64,000 bases of DNA, from contig NZ_JAIVFQ010000010.1 in the NCBI RefSeq assembly GCF_020829495.1, forward strand, positions 1 to 64,000, given 5' to 3'. The notes under the pieces are model-generated. The model was not told the origin of the DNA, made no database searches, and saw only the letters and a program-made list of their open reading frames with translations. Position 1 is the first letter of the stretch. Every line of letters starts with the position of its first letter. The DNA is from Nostoc favosum CHAB5714. Lineage in GTDB: Bacteria; Cyanobacteriota; Cyanobacteriia; Cyanobacteriales; Nostocaceae. The position numbers and the translations under genes were made by a program. Of this stretch, positions 7,790-16,101 are shown piece by piece.

Positions 7790-9163
7790 ATGAGTATTCA
7801 AGTTTCTCCCAGTCCAATACCTAACTCGAATTTAGTCAGTTTGACATCGACTCTCTTAGATAGAGATGATTATCTGGTTGGGTTGTTAAATCAAGTAACG
7901 GCAAATAAAACAGAAGGTTGGTTGCAGGAATTACGCCAAAGTGCTGCTAATTGGGTACGTCACTCGATTATCCCGACTACCCGCGAGGAAGAATGGCGGT
8001 TTACTGATTTGTCGTCTCTACGAAAGGTGCAATTTAATGTAGAGACGGGAAATTTTGCGTCTTTGCAATTTGATATTTTGCCAGAGGCGGCTAATAGTCG
8101 TTTGGTATTTGTTAATGGCGTTTTTGCGCCAGAGTTATCCGCAGTTACAGATTTGCCAGATGGAATTGTGGTAAGTAATTTGGCTGGTTTGTCTGTGGTT
8201 GAGCAGGAAGGTGTACAGCAGTATTTAGCTCAAGCTGAGGGAGCGCAGGAAGTTTTTACTGCTCTCAATACGGCTGGGATAACTGATGCAGCTGTGGTGT
8301 GGGTGAAGAAGAATGTGGTAGTCGAAACGCCAATTCATTTGGTGTTTATTTCGGTTGCGGGGGAGACTGCGACGATTTCGCAGCCGCGTTGTTTGGTGGT
8401 GGCGGAAGGTGGTTCGCAGGTGAGGTTGGTTGAGGAGTATACGAACCGCAGAGGCGCAGAGAGCGCAGAGGAAGGAGTTTACTTAACTAACGCGGTTACG
8501 GAAGTTTGGGTGGGTGACAATGCTGAAGTGAGTCACACTAGGGTTGAGCAGGAAGGTGCAGAGGCTTTTCATATTGGGAAGACTGCTGTAACCCAAGCTC
8601 GTGATAGTCGATATACAAGTCATGCCATAACTTTAGGTGCGAAGTTGTCACGGCATAATTTGGAGATTTTGCAAACTGGTGAGCAGACACAAACTACTCT
8701 CAATGGGTTGACGATAATTTCTGGTAAGCAGTTGTCTGATACTCACAGTGCGATCGCACTCAATTATCCTCACGGTACAAGTAACCAATTGCATAAATGT
8801 ATTGTAGGCGATCGCGCTCATGCGGTGTTCAATGGTAAAGTTTTTGTACCCAAACCAGCGCAGTTGACAAATGCTGCCCAGTTGAATCGCAATTTACTGC
8901 TATCATCTAAAGCCAGAGTTGATACCAAACCCCAATTGGAAATTACTGCGGATAATGTCAAATGCGCCCACGGTGCTACCGTTAGCCAATTGGAAGATGA
9001 TGAAATATTTTATCTGCAAAGTCGGGGAATTGATGAAAACGATGCTCGGAAGTTGTTAATTAACGCCTTCGCTGCTGAAGTTATCAACCAAATACCGATT
9101 CCCTCTCTGCGAGAAATTCTTTTAAACACAGTGAATAATCTCAAGTCCCTGACTAATGAGTAA
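7790..9163 (+). CDS. sufD: SufD, Fe-S assembly scaffold subunit, with an in-frame repeat insert
   Basis: SufD pairs with SufB in the SufBC2D scaffold. The N-terminal part carries the expected [17 protein letters not shown] motif (about 63-79). The C-terminal beta-helix carries [22 protein letters not shown] and the closing [31 protein letters not shown]. At 457 residues it is slightly long. Residues 218-229 ([12 protein letters not shown]) are encoded by the dispersed CGAACCGCAGAGGCGCAGAG repeat, inserted without breaking the frame in a loop before [13 protein letters not shown]. It follows sufC after 71 bases and precedes sufS by 14. Confidence 0.96.
   Translation: MSIQVSPSPIPNSNLVSLTSTLLDRDDYLVGLLNQVTANKTEGWLQELRQSAANWVRHSIIPTTREEEWRFTDLSSLRKVQFNVETGNFASLQFDILPEAANSRLVFVNGVFAPELSAVTDLPDGIVVSNLAGLSVVEQEGVQQYLAQAEGAQEVFTALNTAGITDAAVVWVKKNVVVETPIHLVFISVAGETATISQPRCLVVAEGGSQVRLVEEYTNRRGAESAEEGVYLTNAVTEVWVGDNAEVSHTRVEQEGAEAFHIGKTAVTQARDSRYTSHAITLGAKLSRHNLEILQTGEQTQTTLNGLTIISGKQLSDTHSAIALNYPHGTSNQLHKCIVGDRAHAVFNGKVFVPKPAQLTNAAQLNRNLLLSSKARVDTKPQLEITADNVKCAHGATVSQLEDDEIFYLQSRGIDENDARKLLINAFAAEVINQIPIPSLREILLNTVNNLKSLTNE
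8441..8476. repeat. Dispersed short repeat inside sufD
   Basis: ACGAACCGCAGAGGCGCAGA at 8441-8460 and the following GAGCGCAGAGGAAG match the intergenic repeats at 3851 and 6845 and the reversed copy near 56740. About 36 bases are added, keeping the reading frame of sufD. Confidence 0.7.
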
Positions 9164-9177
9164 TAACTAATCTACCA

Positions 9178-10440
9178 ATGACTTTCACTCCTACCAAAAC
9201 CCTTGCTGATAAAGTTCGCGCTGACTTCCCGATATTGCATCAGGAAGTCAACGGAAAACCTCTGGTTTATCTCGATAATGCTGCGACATCGCAAAAGCCT
9301 TTGTTCGTATTAAATACCCTGCGGGATTATTACGAGCAATATAATGCTAACGTGCATCGCGGTGCCCATACGCTGAGTGCTAAAGCTACTGATGCTTATG
9401 AAGGTGCTAGAGATAAAGTTGCCAAATTTATCAATGCAGCATCGCGTCAGGAAATCGTCTACACGCGCAATGCAAGTGAGGCGATTAACCTAGTAGCTTA
9501 TAGCTGGGGAATGAATAATTTGCAGCCGGGAGATGAAATTATTCTCTCGGTGATGGAACACCACAGTAATATTGTGCCTTGGCAATTGGTGGCACAAAAA
9601 ACGGGTGCAGTATTGAAATTTGTGGAATTAACACCAGAAGAAACTTTTGATTTGTCACAGTTTAAAAAGCTGATTTCCGACAAAACAAAGTTGGTGTCGG
9701 TGGTGCATATTTCTAATGCTTTGGGTTGCATTAATCCAGTGGAAGAAATTGGTGCGATCGCTCACAGCTACGGTGCTAAATTCTTAGTTGATGCTTGCCA
9801 AAGTGTTCCCCACTTCCCTGTCGATGTGCAGAAAATAGATTGTGACTGGTTGGTAGCTTCTGGTCATAAAATGTGTGCGCCAACTGGGATAGGATTTCTG
9901 TATGGCAAGTTAGAATTGCTAGAATCAATGCCACCATTTTTTGGTGGTGGCGAGATGATTGCAGAGGTGTATTTAGACCATTCCACCTATGCAGAATTAC
10001 CGCATAAATTTGAAGCTGGTACGCCTGCAATTGGAGAAGCGATCGCACTTGGTGCTGCGATAGATTATCTTAGCAGTATCGGCATGGATAAAATCCACGC
10101 CTACGAAGCAGAATTAACGGCTTATTTGTTCCAACAATTAGAGCAAATTCCCCAAATTAGAATTTACGGCCCCAAACCAAATGCTAACGGTGAGGGTAGA
10201 GCCGCTCTTGCGTCATTCACCACTGGGGAAGTCCACGCCAACGACTTATCTACATTATTAGATCAAGAAGGCGTTGCTATCCGTTCTGGACACCACTGTA
10301 CTCAACCATTACACCGTTACTTAGGTCTTCCTGCAACCGCACGAGCAAGTCTATCTTTCTACAACACCCGCGAGGAAATTGATATTTTCATCAAAGCACT
10401 GAAAGAAACTCTCGACTTTTTTGCAGGTTTCGTTGGTTAA
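9178..10440 (+). CDS. sufS: SufS cysteine desulfurase (group II)
   Basis: SufS takes sulfur from cysteine as a protein-bound persulfide and hands it to the SufBCD scaffold; it needs PLP. The PLP lysine is K231 in [11 protein letters not shown], and the catalytic Cys is C374 in [11 protein letters not shown], the short-loop form of group II enzymes. Length is 420 residues, as in the family. It is the last gene of sufBCDS. An AT-rich perfect inverted repeat at 10464-10509 follows and may end the operon. Confidence 0.97.
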   Translation: MTFTPTKTLADKVRADFPILHQEVNGKPLVYLDNAATSQKPLFVLNTLRDYYEQYNANVHRGAHTLSAKATDAYEGARDKVAKFINAASRQEIVYTRNASEAINLVAYSWGMNNLQPGDEIILSVMEHHSNIVPWQLVAQKTGAVLKFVELTPEETFDLSQFKKLISDKTKLVSVVHISNALGCINPVEEIGAIAHSYGAKFLVDACQSVPHFPVDVQKIDCDWLVASGHKMCAPTGIGFLYGKLELLESMPPFFGGGEMIAEVYLDHSTYAELPHKFEAGTPAIGEAIALGAAIDYLSSIGMDKIHAYEAELTAYLFQQLEQIPQIRIYGPKPNANGEGRAALASFTTGEVHANDLSTLLDQEGVAIRSGHHCTQPLHRYLGLPATARASLSFYNTREEIDIFIKALKETLDFFAGFVG

Positions 10441-10463
10441 AGTTACAAAATATTCAGATAGTG

Positions 10464-10509
10464 ATTGTGCCAAATATCAGCAACATATCTTGCTAATATT
10501 TGGCACAAT
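10464..10509. terminator. Large inverted repeat after sufS
   Basis: ATTGTGCCAAATAT (10464-10477) is a perfect inverted repeat of ATATTTGGCACAAT (10496-10509). The loop holds a further AGCAA/TTGCT pair (10479-10483 and 10490-10494). No T run follows, so it may be a transcript-end structure or the edge of an insertion rather than a classic terminator. Confidence 0.5.
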
Positions 10510-10512
10510 TAG

Positions 10513-10704
10513 TATCTGGAGGTTAATCAAAGTGAAGGCAATAACATTCAGAAAATTTATGGTATTGTCATCACTAGAAATAACTGGAAGTTTCTCAAGC
10601 TCATTGGGCAAGTGCTTGAAATTGATTTGGGCGAGTATTATATTAATGATATATGTAAAATCATCGGGATTTTATCTAATATCCTGATGGAAAAAGGATT
10701 GTAA
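10513..10704 (+). pseudogene. C-terminal remnant of a cyanobacterial restriction-nuclease-like protein
   Basis: Reading from the base after the stop codon at 10510-10512, the frame gives about 63 residues. They include SEGNNIQKIYGIVITRNNWK, FLKLIGQVLEIDLGEYYIND and IGILSNIL before the stop at 10702. This resembles the C-terminal end (YGVVTTG-WKFLKLEG, I-L-EYY, IGILS) of a common cyanobacterial PD-(D/E)XK-like hypothetical family. The N-terminal part and start codon are missing, so it is a gene fragment. It ends one base before the Uma2 gene at 10706. Confidence 0.6.
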
Positions 10705-10705
10705 T

Positions 10706-11338
10706 ATGCTTGTTAAGTTAACCCTTGCAGAACAAAGAACAGTCTTAGACAACGTTAGCTGGGAAACTTTTGAAGCCTTACTGAGAGATACAGGTGAGGA
10801 TAGAGGCTCTAGGTTTGCTTACGACTGCGGTGTTTTAGAAATCATGACTCCACTTTTTGAACACGAAAATCCTAAAATTCAGTTTGACCGATTTATATTC
10901 GGTTTAGCAGTGGAATTAAAAACTAAAATTAGAAGTGCTGGTTCTACAACATTAAAACGTAAACCAATAGCAAAGGGAATAGAACCCGATAGTTGCTATT
11001 ATATTCAAAATGAGCCACTAATTAGAGGTAAACAAAAATTAGATTTAACAACAGACCCAGCACCAGATTTAGCAGTAGAAATTGATATTACTAGCAGTTC
11101 TGTCAATAAATTTAATATTTATGCGGCTTTAGGTGTCGGAGAATTATGGAGATATAATGGTGAAATTTTAAAATTTTATCAATTAGTAGAAAGCCAGTAT
11201 ATTGAGATTAAATTTAGTATAGCTTTTCCTTTAATTTGTGTTAGTGATATGAATAGATTTATCCAGCAAAGTAAAACTATGGATGAAATTGACTTGGTGC
11301 AATCCTTCAACACTTGGGTGCGTGGAAAGATAGGTTAA
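10706..11338 (+). CDS. Uma2 family protein (DUF820, PD-(D/E)XK nuclease fold), copy 1
   Basis: The 210-residue protein has the Uma2/DUF820 layout: helical start TFEALLRDTGEDRGSRFAYD, a central EIMTPLFEHE segment, and the nuclease-like core PDLAVEIDITSSSVNK (about 127-142), where Asp and Glu fit the PD-(D/E)XK motif, followed by GVGELWRYNG. Such genes are very numerous in filamentous cyanobacteria; their role is unproven, with nuclease or mobile-DNA links suggested. It is a tandem paralogue of the next gene, with about 70-75% identity by eye. Confidence 0.85.
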   Translation: MLVKLTLAEQRTVLDNVSWETFEALLRDTGEDRGSRFAYDCGVLEIMTPLFEHENPKIQFDRFIFGLAVELKTKIRSAGSTTLKRKPIAKGIEPDSCYYIQNEPLIRGKQKLDLTTDPAPDLAVEIDITSSSVNKFNIYAALGVGELWRYNGEILKFYQLVESQYIEIKFSIAFPLICVSDMNRFIQQSKTMDEIDLVQSFNTWVRGKIG

Positions 11339-11502
11339 AGCGTAACTCACTGAGAAATATAATTACTGGCTTATTTTTTTAACTAGTTCCGTGGGTTTAA
11401 GTCCCCCGGTTCAATAAAAATTTTGTTTTGTGTTGGCGTTAAATCCCCATTACAAAACAAAATTTACGAATTACGAATTACGAATTACGAATTATTTAAT
11501 CT
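11339..11502. repeat. Spacer between Uma2 paralogues with TTACGAA repeats
   Basis: TTACGAA is repeated four times at 11464-11491, a heptanucleotide STRR of the kind typical for heterocyst-forming cyanobacteria. The rest holds a short CCGTGGGTTTAAGTCCCCCGG inverted segment near 11390-11410 and two copies of an AAAACAAAA-type stretch. No gene is visible. Confidence 0.7.
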
Positions 11503-12135
11503 ATGCTTGTCAAGTCAACGGTTGGTGAACAAAGAACAGTGCTACATAACATTAGCTGGGAAACCTTTGAAGCCTTGTTGAGAGATACAGGTGAGGATAG
11601 AGGTTCTCGGTTTGCTTATGACTGCGGTGTTTTAGAAATGATGACTCCACTTTTTGAACACGAAAACCCCAAAATTCAATTTGATCGTTTTATTCTAGTC
11701 TTAGCTGAAGAATTACAAATTGAAGTGAGAAGTGCTGGTTCAACAACATTGAAGCGGAAAATATCAAAGCGGGGAATAGAACCAGATACTTGCTATTATA
11801 TCCAGAATGAACTAGCTATTAGGGGTAAGCAAACTTTAGATTTAGAAAATGATCCGCCGCCTGACTTAGCAATTGAGATTGACATTACCAGTAGTTCAGT
11901 TAACAAATTGGGGATTTATTCAGCGTTGGGTGTAACTGAACTTTGGAGATATGATGGGCAAAATTTAAAATTTTATCAGTTGATAGAGGGGCAATATGTC
12001 GAGTGTAAGTTTGGTATTGCCTTTCCTATAGTATCAGTGAGTGAGATAAGCAGATTTATTGAGCAAAGTAAAAGTATGGGAGAAATTGCTTTACTCAAAT
12101 CCTTTCGGGCTTGGGTGCGGGAGAAGTTAGGATAG
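11503..12135 (+). CDS. Uma2 family protein (DUF820), copy 2
   Basis: It has exactly the same length (210 residues) as the gene at 10706 and aligns without gaps, including RDTGEDRGSRFAYDCGVLE near the N terminus and PDLAIEIDITSSSVNK in the core. Differences are spread along the length, so the duplication is not recent. The nuclease-fold residues are kept in both copies. The function of the family is unproven. Confidence 0.85.
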   Translation: MLVKSTVGEQRTVLHNISWETFEALLRDTGEDRGSRFAYDCGVLEMMTPLFEHENPKIQFDRFILVLAEELQIEVRSAGSTTLKRKISKRGIEPDTCYYIQNELAIRGKQTLDLENDPPPDLAIEIDITSSSVNKLGIYSALGVTELWRYDGQNLKFYQLIEGQYVECKFGIAFPIVSVSEISRFIEQSKSMGEIALLKSFRAWVREKLG

Positions 12136-12224
12136 TTAATCAAGTAATTTGTACTGTAGATAATTGTCCGCCTTGCGAACTAAAATAGGCGTGTAAATTA
12201 CTACAAATTATGATATATTAATAG

Positions 12225-12392
12225 CTTTTAAACAGTGGCATCATCGACAGCATTCTTACCACACCTGATGAAATTCCTCTCAACGATGAGCAAAAACAAG
12301 AATTAGATAGACGCTTGGAGATGCATGGCCAAAACCCAAACCAAGATTCAACCTGGCAATCCGTGAAGCAAAGACTAGGTTTATCTAAATGA
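12225..12392 (+). pseudogene. Remnant of an addiction-module antitoxin (TIGR02574-like)
   Basis: The frame reads LLNSGIIDSILTTPDEIP, then LNDEQKQELDRRLE, and ends WQSVKQRLGLSK with a stop at 12390-12392. This is the C-terminal two thirds of the small putative addiction module component family, whose members carry IPLTDAQKxELDRRL and end in a W-VK-R tail. A TAG at 12222-12224 precedes it, and no start codon lies close, so the N terminus is lost. No toxin partner follows; the next gene is a Uma2 gene on the opposite strand. Confidence 0.65.
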
Positions 12393-12427
12393 ACTGTCAG
12401 TTAATAAAGCGATCGCACCCCACAAAA

Positions 12428-13126
12428 TCAACTCAAAGAATCTGGATCTATCCCCAACCTTCGCAATTCTTCTGCTAGCCTTTGAGTGCGTTGTTCAGCA
12501 GTGGTAGCGCGTTGTTCAGCAGCGATCGCTCGTTCTTCTGGTGTTAAATATCTGACTCCTTGTTTGTCATACCAATACAACCAATCCCGCGTAATTCCCT
12601 GATAGGTTCCCCGTTCATAACCAATTGCTAAACCTATCTCTGATAACCAAACTAGATTTCCTGGCTGCAATACATATTCACCATTTACAAAGCGATAAAC
12701 TTCTAAAGGTGGTTTTCTTCGGCGTTGGGGATTGTAGACAACATAATACAAAATCTCCATATCCGCATAAAGTTTCTTTTTGCTGGTGTATTCCCCACGC
12801 CGTCTGTGAGAAACAACTTCTAATGCCATAATCGGCATCACCTTTTCTTCCCACAACACATAACTTAAACGCAAGTTCTCATCAAAAACTCGCTCGACTC
12901 CTAAACTTAAAAACCCATCAGGCACAATCGGCGGTAATTCGGGATCGTAATATATCCCCATATCAACGCCAAAAAACCAATCCATCCGGCTTGTCCACAG
13001 CCAAGCTAAGATGGCTTCTAGCAAGCCAGGAATCAAATGTTGTAGTTGATTATCCACAGGTTCATCGTCAGAATCTGGCAGATCCTCGGCGGAGGGTAAG
13101 CAGTGCAATGGGTTGTAATTTAACAT
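12428..13126 (-). CDS. Uma2 family protein with a C-terminal coiled coil
   Basis: I chose the ATG at 13124-13126, which gives the family-typical start MLNYNPLHCLPSAEDLPDSD and 232 residues; the frame is open further up to 13246, overlapping the next gene's start. The core has DMGIYYDPELPPIVPDGFL and ALEVVSHRRRGEYTSKKKLY, a PD-(D/E)XK-like arrangement. The tail (about 195-225) is a short coiled coil with repeated AEQRATTAEQR. It is a different Uma2 subgroup from the two genes upstream. Role unproven. Confidence 0.85.
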   Translation of the reverse strand: MLNYNPLHCLPSAEDLPDSDDEPVDNQLQHLIPGLLEAILAWLWTSRMDWFFGVDMGIYYDPELPPIVPDGFLSLGVERVFDENLRLSYVLWEEKVMPIMALEVVSHRRRGEYTSKKKLYADMEILYYVVYNPQRRRKPPLEVYRFVNGEYVLQPGNLVWLSEIGLAIGYERGTYQGITRDWLYWYDKQGVRYLTPEERAIAAEQRATTAEQRTQRLAEELRRLGIDPDSLS

Positions 13127-13239
13127 GGTGGGTGCGATTGCAAACTTATAATATTGATGATATCTATCCACCTCTGACTTTTTCTTGCGATAATTCCCAA
13201 GGGGGACGCGCTCTCCACTGGTTAGTAAAAGAGGGATAG

Positions 13240-14814
13240 ATGACACTCAAGCGATTAGTTTTAATTTTTGTACTGACGCCGATAGCAGTTCTGTTGGCAG
13301 TTTCGGCTTTATTTAGTAGTTGGCAAGAACCTCAGTTCCAAAGTCGCCTAGAACTATACCAAACCAATATTGCTCTCCAAGCCCAAGCTTGGCAATCAGA
13401 AGATAGCAGCGATGACAATCTCAAAGCGATTCAGGAAGCAATACTAGGTGAGCAACCCCTGGAGGGCGCCACAAAGCAGTATCAAGAGGCGCGTCAATCA
13501 GTTGAAGCTAATTTAGACAAAGTTAACAATAAACTTGCACAATTACGCTCTCAACCTGAAATAACTCCCATACCTCCGAAACCTCTACCGGATGTTCCTC
13601 CCACTACTAAAACTTCTAAACAGGGACAGCAACAGTTACAGCAGTCCCTCAAGCAATTACAAAAATTACTGGCTGAATTAGACTTGCGCCTGGGAATTTT
13701 ACAAGCACAACAAGGACAGACGGATACAGCCCTCAAAACCTGGAGCGAATTACAACAACGCTCAGATATCAATCCAGAATTTGGAGAAACCGCAGCTGTA
13801 TTAAGTGGACTGTGGAGCAATCCTCCCCGTCTGCTCCAAAATTCTCAAGAACAGATTCAAAAGAATTTAGAAGGTTGGTTTCGCTCTACTGCTTTGGTTC
13901 AGCTATACCAACTCCAGCAACGACAAGACGCGTTATCAGCAGTTAAAGCTGCACAACAAGAATCTGCTGCTCAAGCGGTGATCAAATTAGCAGTTATTGG
14001 CACTATCCCCACTTTGGCAGCTTTAACTGGTCTAATACTGCTGATTTTCTTATTTGCTCAACGCTTGTTGAAAGGAAAAGCCTCGTTACTAGCTCAAAAT
14101 GCTGATGTCCTTTGGTCAACACCTTGGGATGGTGAAACGATTTTGCAGGTTTTTATCGTCGGCTTTTTCTTCATGGGGCAAATTTTTGTCCCTTTATTAC
14201 TATCGCTACTCCCCATCCCTCGTCCTGTAGGTGATGTACGACTTCAGGCTTTTTATGTTTTAGTTAGTTACTTACTGGTAGCATCGGGTGCGCTGTTAGT
14301 GCTGTATTTTTCTCTCAAGCGCTTTTTTCCATTACCAGAATTTTGGTTTCGCTTCCGTTTTCAAGATAACTGGTTTTTGTGGGGACTGGGAGGCTATTGC
14401 GCGGCTTTACCTATAGTTGTGGTGGTATCTTTGATTAATCAACAGCTATGGCAAGGACAGGGTGGTAGTAACCCCCTGTTACAATTAGCGCTGGAAAGCC
14501 AAGATGCTGTAGCACTTGGCATATTTTTCTCCACAGCAGCGATCGCAGCTCCATTTTTTGAAGAAATTCTGTTTCGCGGCTTTTTACTACCCTCTCTAAC
14601 TCGCTACTTACCCGTGTGGGGAGCAATTCTTATAAGTAGTTTTTTGTTTGCGATCGCTCATCTCAGCTTGTCGGAAATTCTTCCCCTCACTGCATTGGGG
14701 ATTGTCTTAGGGGTCGTTTACACGCGATCGCGCAACCTCCTTGCTCCTATGCTCCTCCACAGCCTCTGGAATAGTGGTACATTATTAAGCCTATTTGTTT
14801 TAGGTGGTAATTAG
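13240..14814 (+). CDS. CPBP-family intramembrane protease (CAAX-type)
   Basis: The 524-residue protein has one N-terminal membrane helix, a long extracytoplasmic helical region (about 40-235, Gln-rich and probably coiled coil), then about eight hydrophobic helices. The CPBP motif EEILFRGFLLPSL is near residue 440, followed by an FAIAHLSL segment and a C-terminal LLHSLWNSG. The Glu pair and His residues are the metal-binding catalytic set of the family. Family members process prenylated or membrane peptides, or serve in bacteriocin immunity; the substrate here is unknown. The long N-terminal domain is common in cyanobacterial members. Confidence 0.9.
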   Translation: MTLKRLVLIFVLTPIAVLLAVSALFSSWQEPQFQSRLELYQTNIALQAQAWQSEDSSDDNLKAIQEAILGEQPLEGATKQYQEARQSVEANLDKVNNKLAQLRSQPEITPIPPKPLPDVPPTTKTSKQGQQQLQQSLKQLQKLLAELDLRLGILQAQQGQTDTALKTWSELQQRSDINPEFGETAAVLSGLWSNPPRLLQNSQEQIQKNLEGWFRSTALVQLYQLQQRQDALSAVKAAQQESAAQAVIKLAVIGTIPTLAALTGLILLIFLFAQRLLKGKASLLAQNADVLWSTPWDGETILQVFIVGFFFMGQIFVPLLLSLLPIPRPVGDVRLQAFYVLVSYLLVASGALLVLYFSLKRFFPLPEFWFRFRFQDNWFLWGLGGYCAALPIVVVVSLINQQLWQGQGGSNPLLQLALESQDAVALGIFFSTAAIAAPFFEEILFRGFLLPSLTRYLPVWGAILISSFLFAIAHLSLSEILPLTALGIVLGVVYTRSRNLLAPMLLHSLWNSGTLLSLFVLGGN

Positions 14815-15289
14815 CACAAAATTAATACTGTTGCTAAAAACGCAAATATCTGATTTTATCTGCATAGATAAGAACAATTTACTAGTTATATCTCGTCATT
14901 GGTGCGATCGCGTTTCACGCCCGATGGAAGCGATGTCTACGCCTACGCAAAAAAATCCGGAAATAATACTGATGGACTTGTAAAAAGTGGTGTAGCAGTT
15001 TTCGCTGATTATTGAGGTTCATTCTTTTCAAGATAAAGCAAAATTGCCGCACCAGGGTTTGCGATCGTCAAATCTCCCAAAAGTTATTAAGGATCGCCAG
15101 ATTTTCTGGCTATGCCAGAAGACATTTTAGCGTCCTCTCTGGAATAGAAGTACGCTGATTTTAGTTATTTGTCTTGGGGCTTACTTGTACTAAAAAAATT
15201 AAAAATATATGTATTAAGCACGTAAATGTATTTGCTTTGATTACAAGAAAGACTTTATTTTTATACCTCACTTATCAAGGAGCAGCACT
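14815..15289. other. Intergenic region with repeat fragments
   Basis: The 475 bases hold a HIP1-like site near 14908 and a GATGTCTACGCCTACGC fragment (about 14931-14948) that recurs in similar form near 54892. A small hairpin lies near 15100-15115 (CAGATTTTCTGGCTATGCCAGAA). No open frame looks coding. CAAGGAGCAG just before 15290 is the ribosome binding site of the TM2 gene. Confidence 0.45.
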
Positions 15290-15565
15290 ATGTCAAATCT
15301 CAACCCCAGTCACCCTACCAAACAACTTCTAGCTGGTTACTGTGGCATTATCCTTGGAGGATTTGGGGTTCATAAGTTTATTTTAGGATACGCTCCAGAA
15401 GGCTTTATCATGTTGGTGATTTCTGTAGTCGGGGGTTCTTTCACCTACGGTGTTGCCTTGTTAATTATGCAACTTGTAGGTTTAATTGAAGGCATGATCT
15501 ACTTGAATAAATCCCCTGAAGAATTTGTAAATACCTACTTTGTGAATAAACAGGGCTGGTTTTAG
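15290..15565 (+). CDS. TM2 domain-containing membrane protein
   Basis: The 91-residue protein has two membrane helices (about 15-35 and 42-68). The first carries the TM2 pattern with GGFGVHKFILGY, and LVGLIEGMIYL follows the second. TM2 proteins are small membrane proteins with no firm function in bacteria. The start is supported by AAGGAG seven to eight bases upstream. Confidence 0.85.
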   Translation: MSNLNPSHPTKQLLAGYCGIILGGFGVHKFILGYAPEGFIMLVISVVGGSFTYGVALLIMQLVGLIEGMIYLNKSPEEFVNTYFVNKQGWF

Positions 15566-15756
15566 TGCAAAAAGGCAGTTCATGCTAGAGGCAGATTATA
15601 TTTCTTTGTATTGATAAAGAGTTTTTGGTACATACCTCACCCCTTCTGGGCGAAAAAAACTAATGATATCGGACTAATTCAAACCACGCCCACCCAACGG
15701 CTTGCTCAGGGTATCGCAAGGGACGTGGTTTCTCTTGGATTAATGACTAATAACTA

Positions 15757-15966
15757 ATGACTAACGACTTTGCGAAGCGGTTTGATATGCTCATTCTCAA
15801 ACCTAAACAGCTTAACTGGGCAATATTCTTCTTGTTGGGCATAGGGTCTTTCAGCGTTATGTCTCATTTGGAAATAAACTATTTCTTAAAAAGCCTGATT
15901 GTCCTCATGCCAATGCAGGTTGGAGCTATTATTTATGTAACTTACCTACGCTGGAGCCGTCATTGA
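15757..15966 (+). CDS. Small membrane protein of unknown function
   Basis: The 69-residue product has two hydrophobic segments at about 20-38 and 42-62 with a basic end (YLRWSRH). It follows a stretch of TAATGACTAA repeats in which its ATG sits, so the true start may be a later ATG, for example at 15787. No family is recognised. The coding potential is moderate. Confidence 0.45.
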   Translation: MTNDFAKRFDMLILKPKQLNWAIFFLLGIGSFSVMSHLEINYFLKSLIVLMPMQVGAIIYVTYLRWSRH

Positions 15967-16101
15967 CCCTCAGCAAGATACGATAAATTAAGAAATTTAA
16001 TAGGGTTGACATACAGTCGTAGTTCCATATTTCGCCTACGCTCAAATTAGAGACGCTTTTACTCAGGCGTTGAATTTCTGTAGCGAATCTAAACACTTGC
16101 C

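Noticed and set aside
10421-10687. 88-codon plus-strand frame overlapping the sufS end
   Set aside because: It is out of frame with the nuclease-like remnant, which gives a far better protein match over the same bases.
11390-11415. tRNA-like GGTTCAA with a paired stem
   Set aside because: No cloverleaf arms, anticodon stem or CCA end fit around it.
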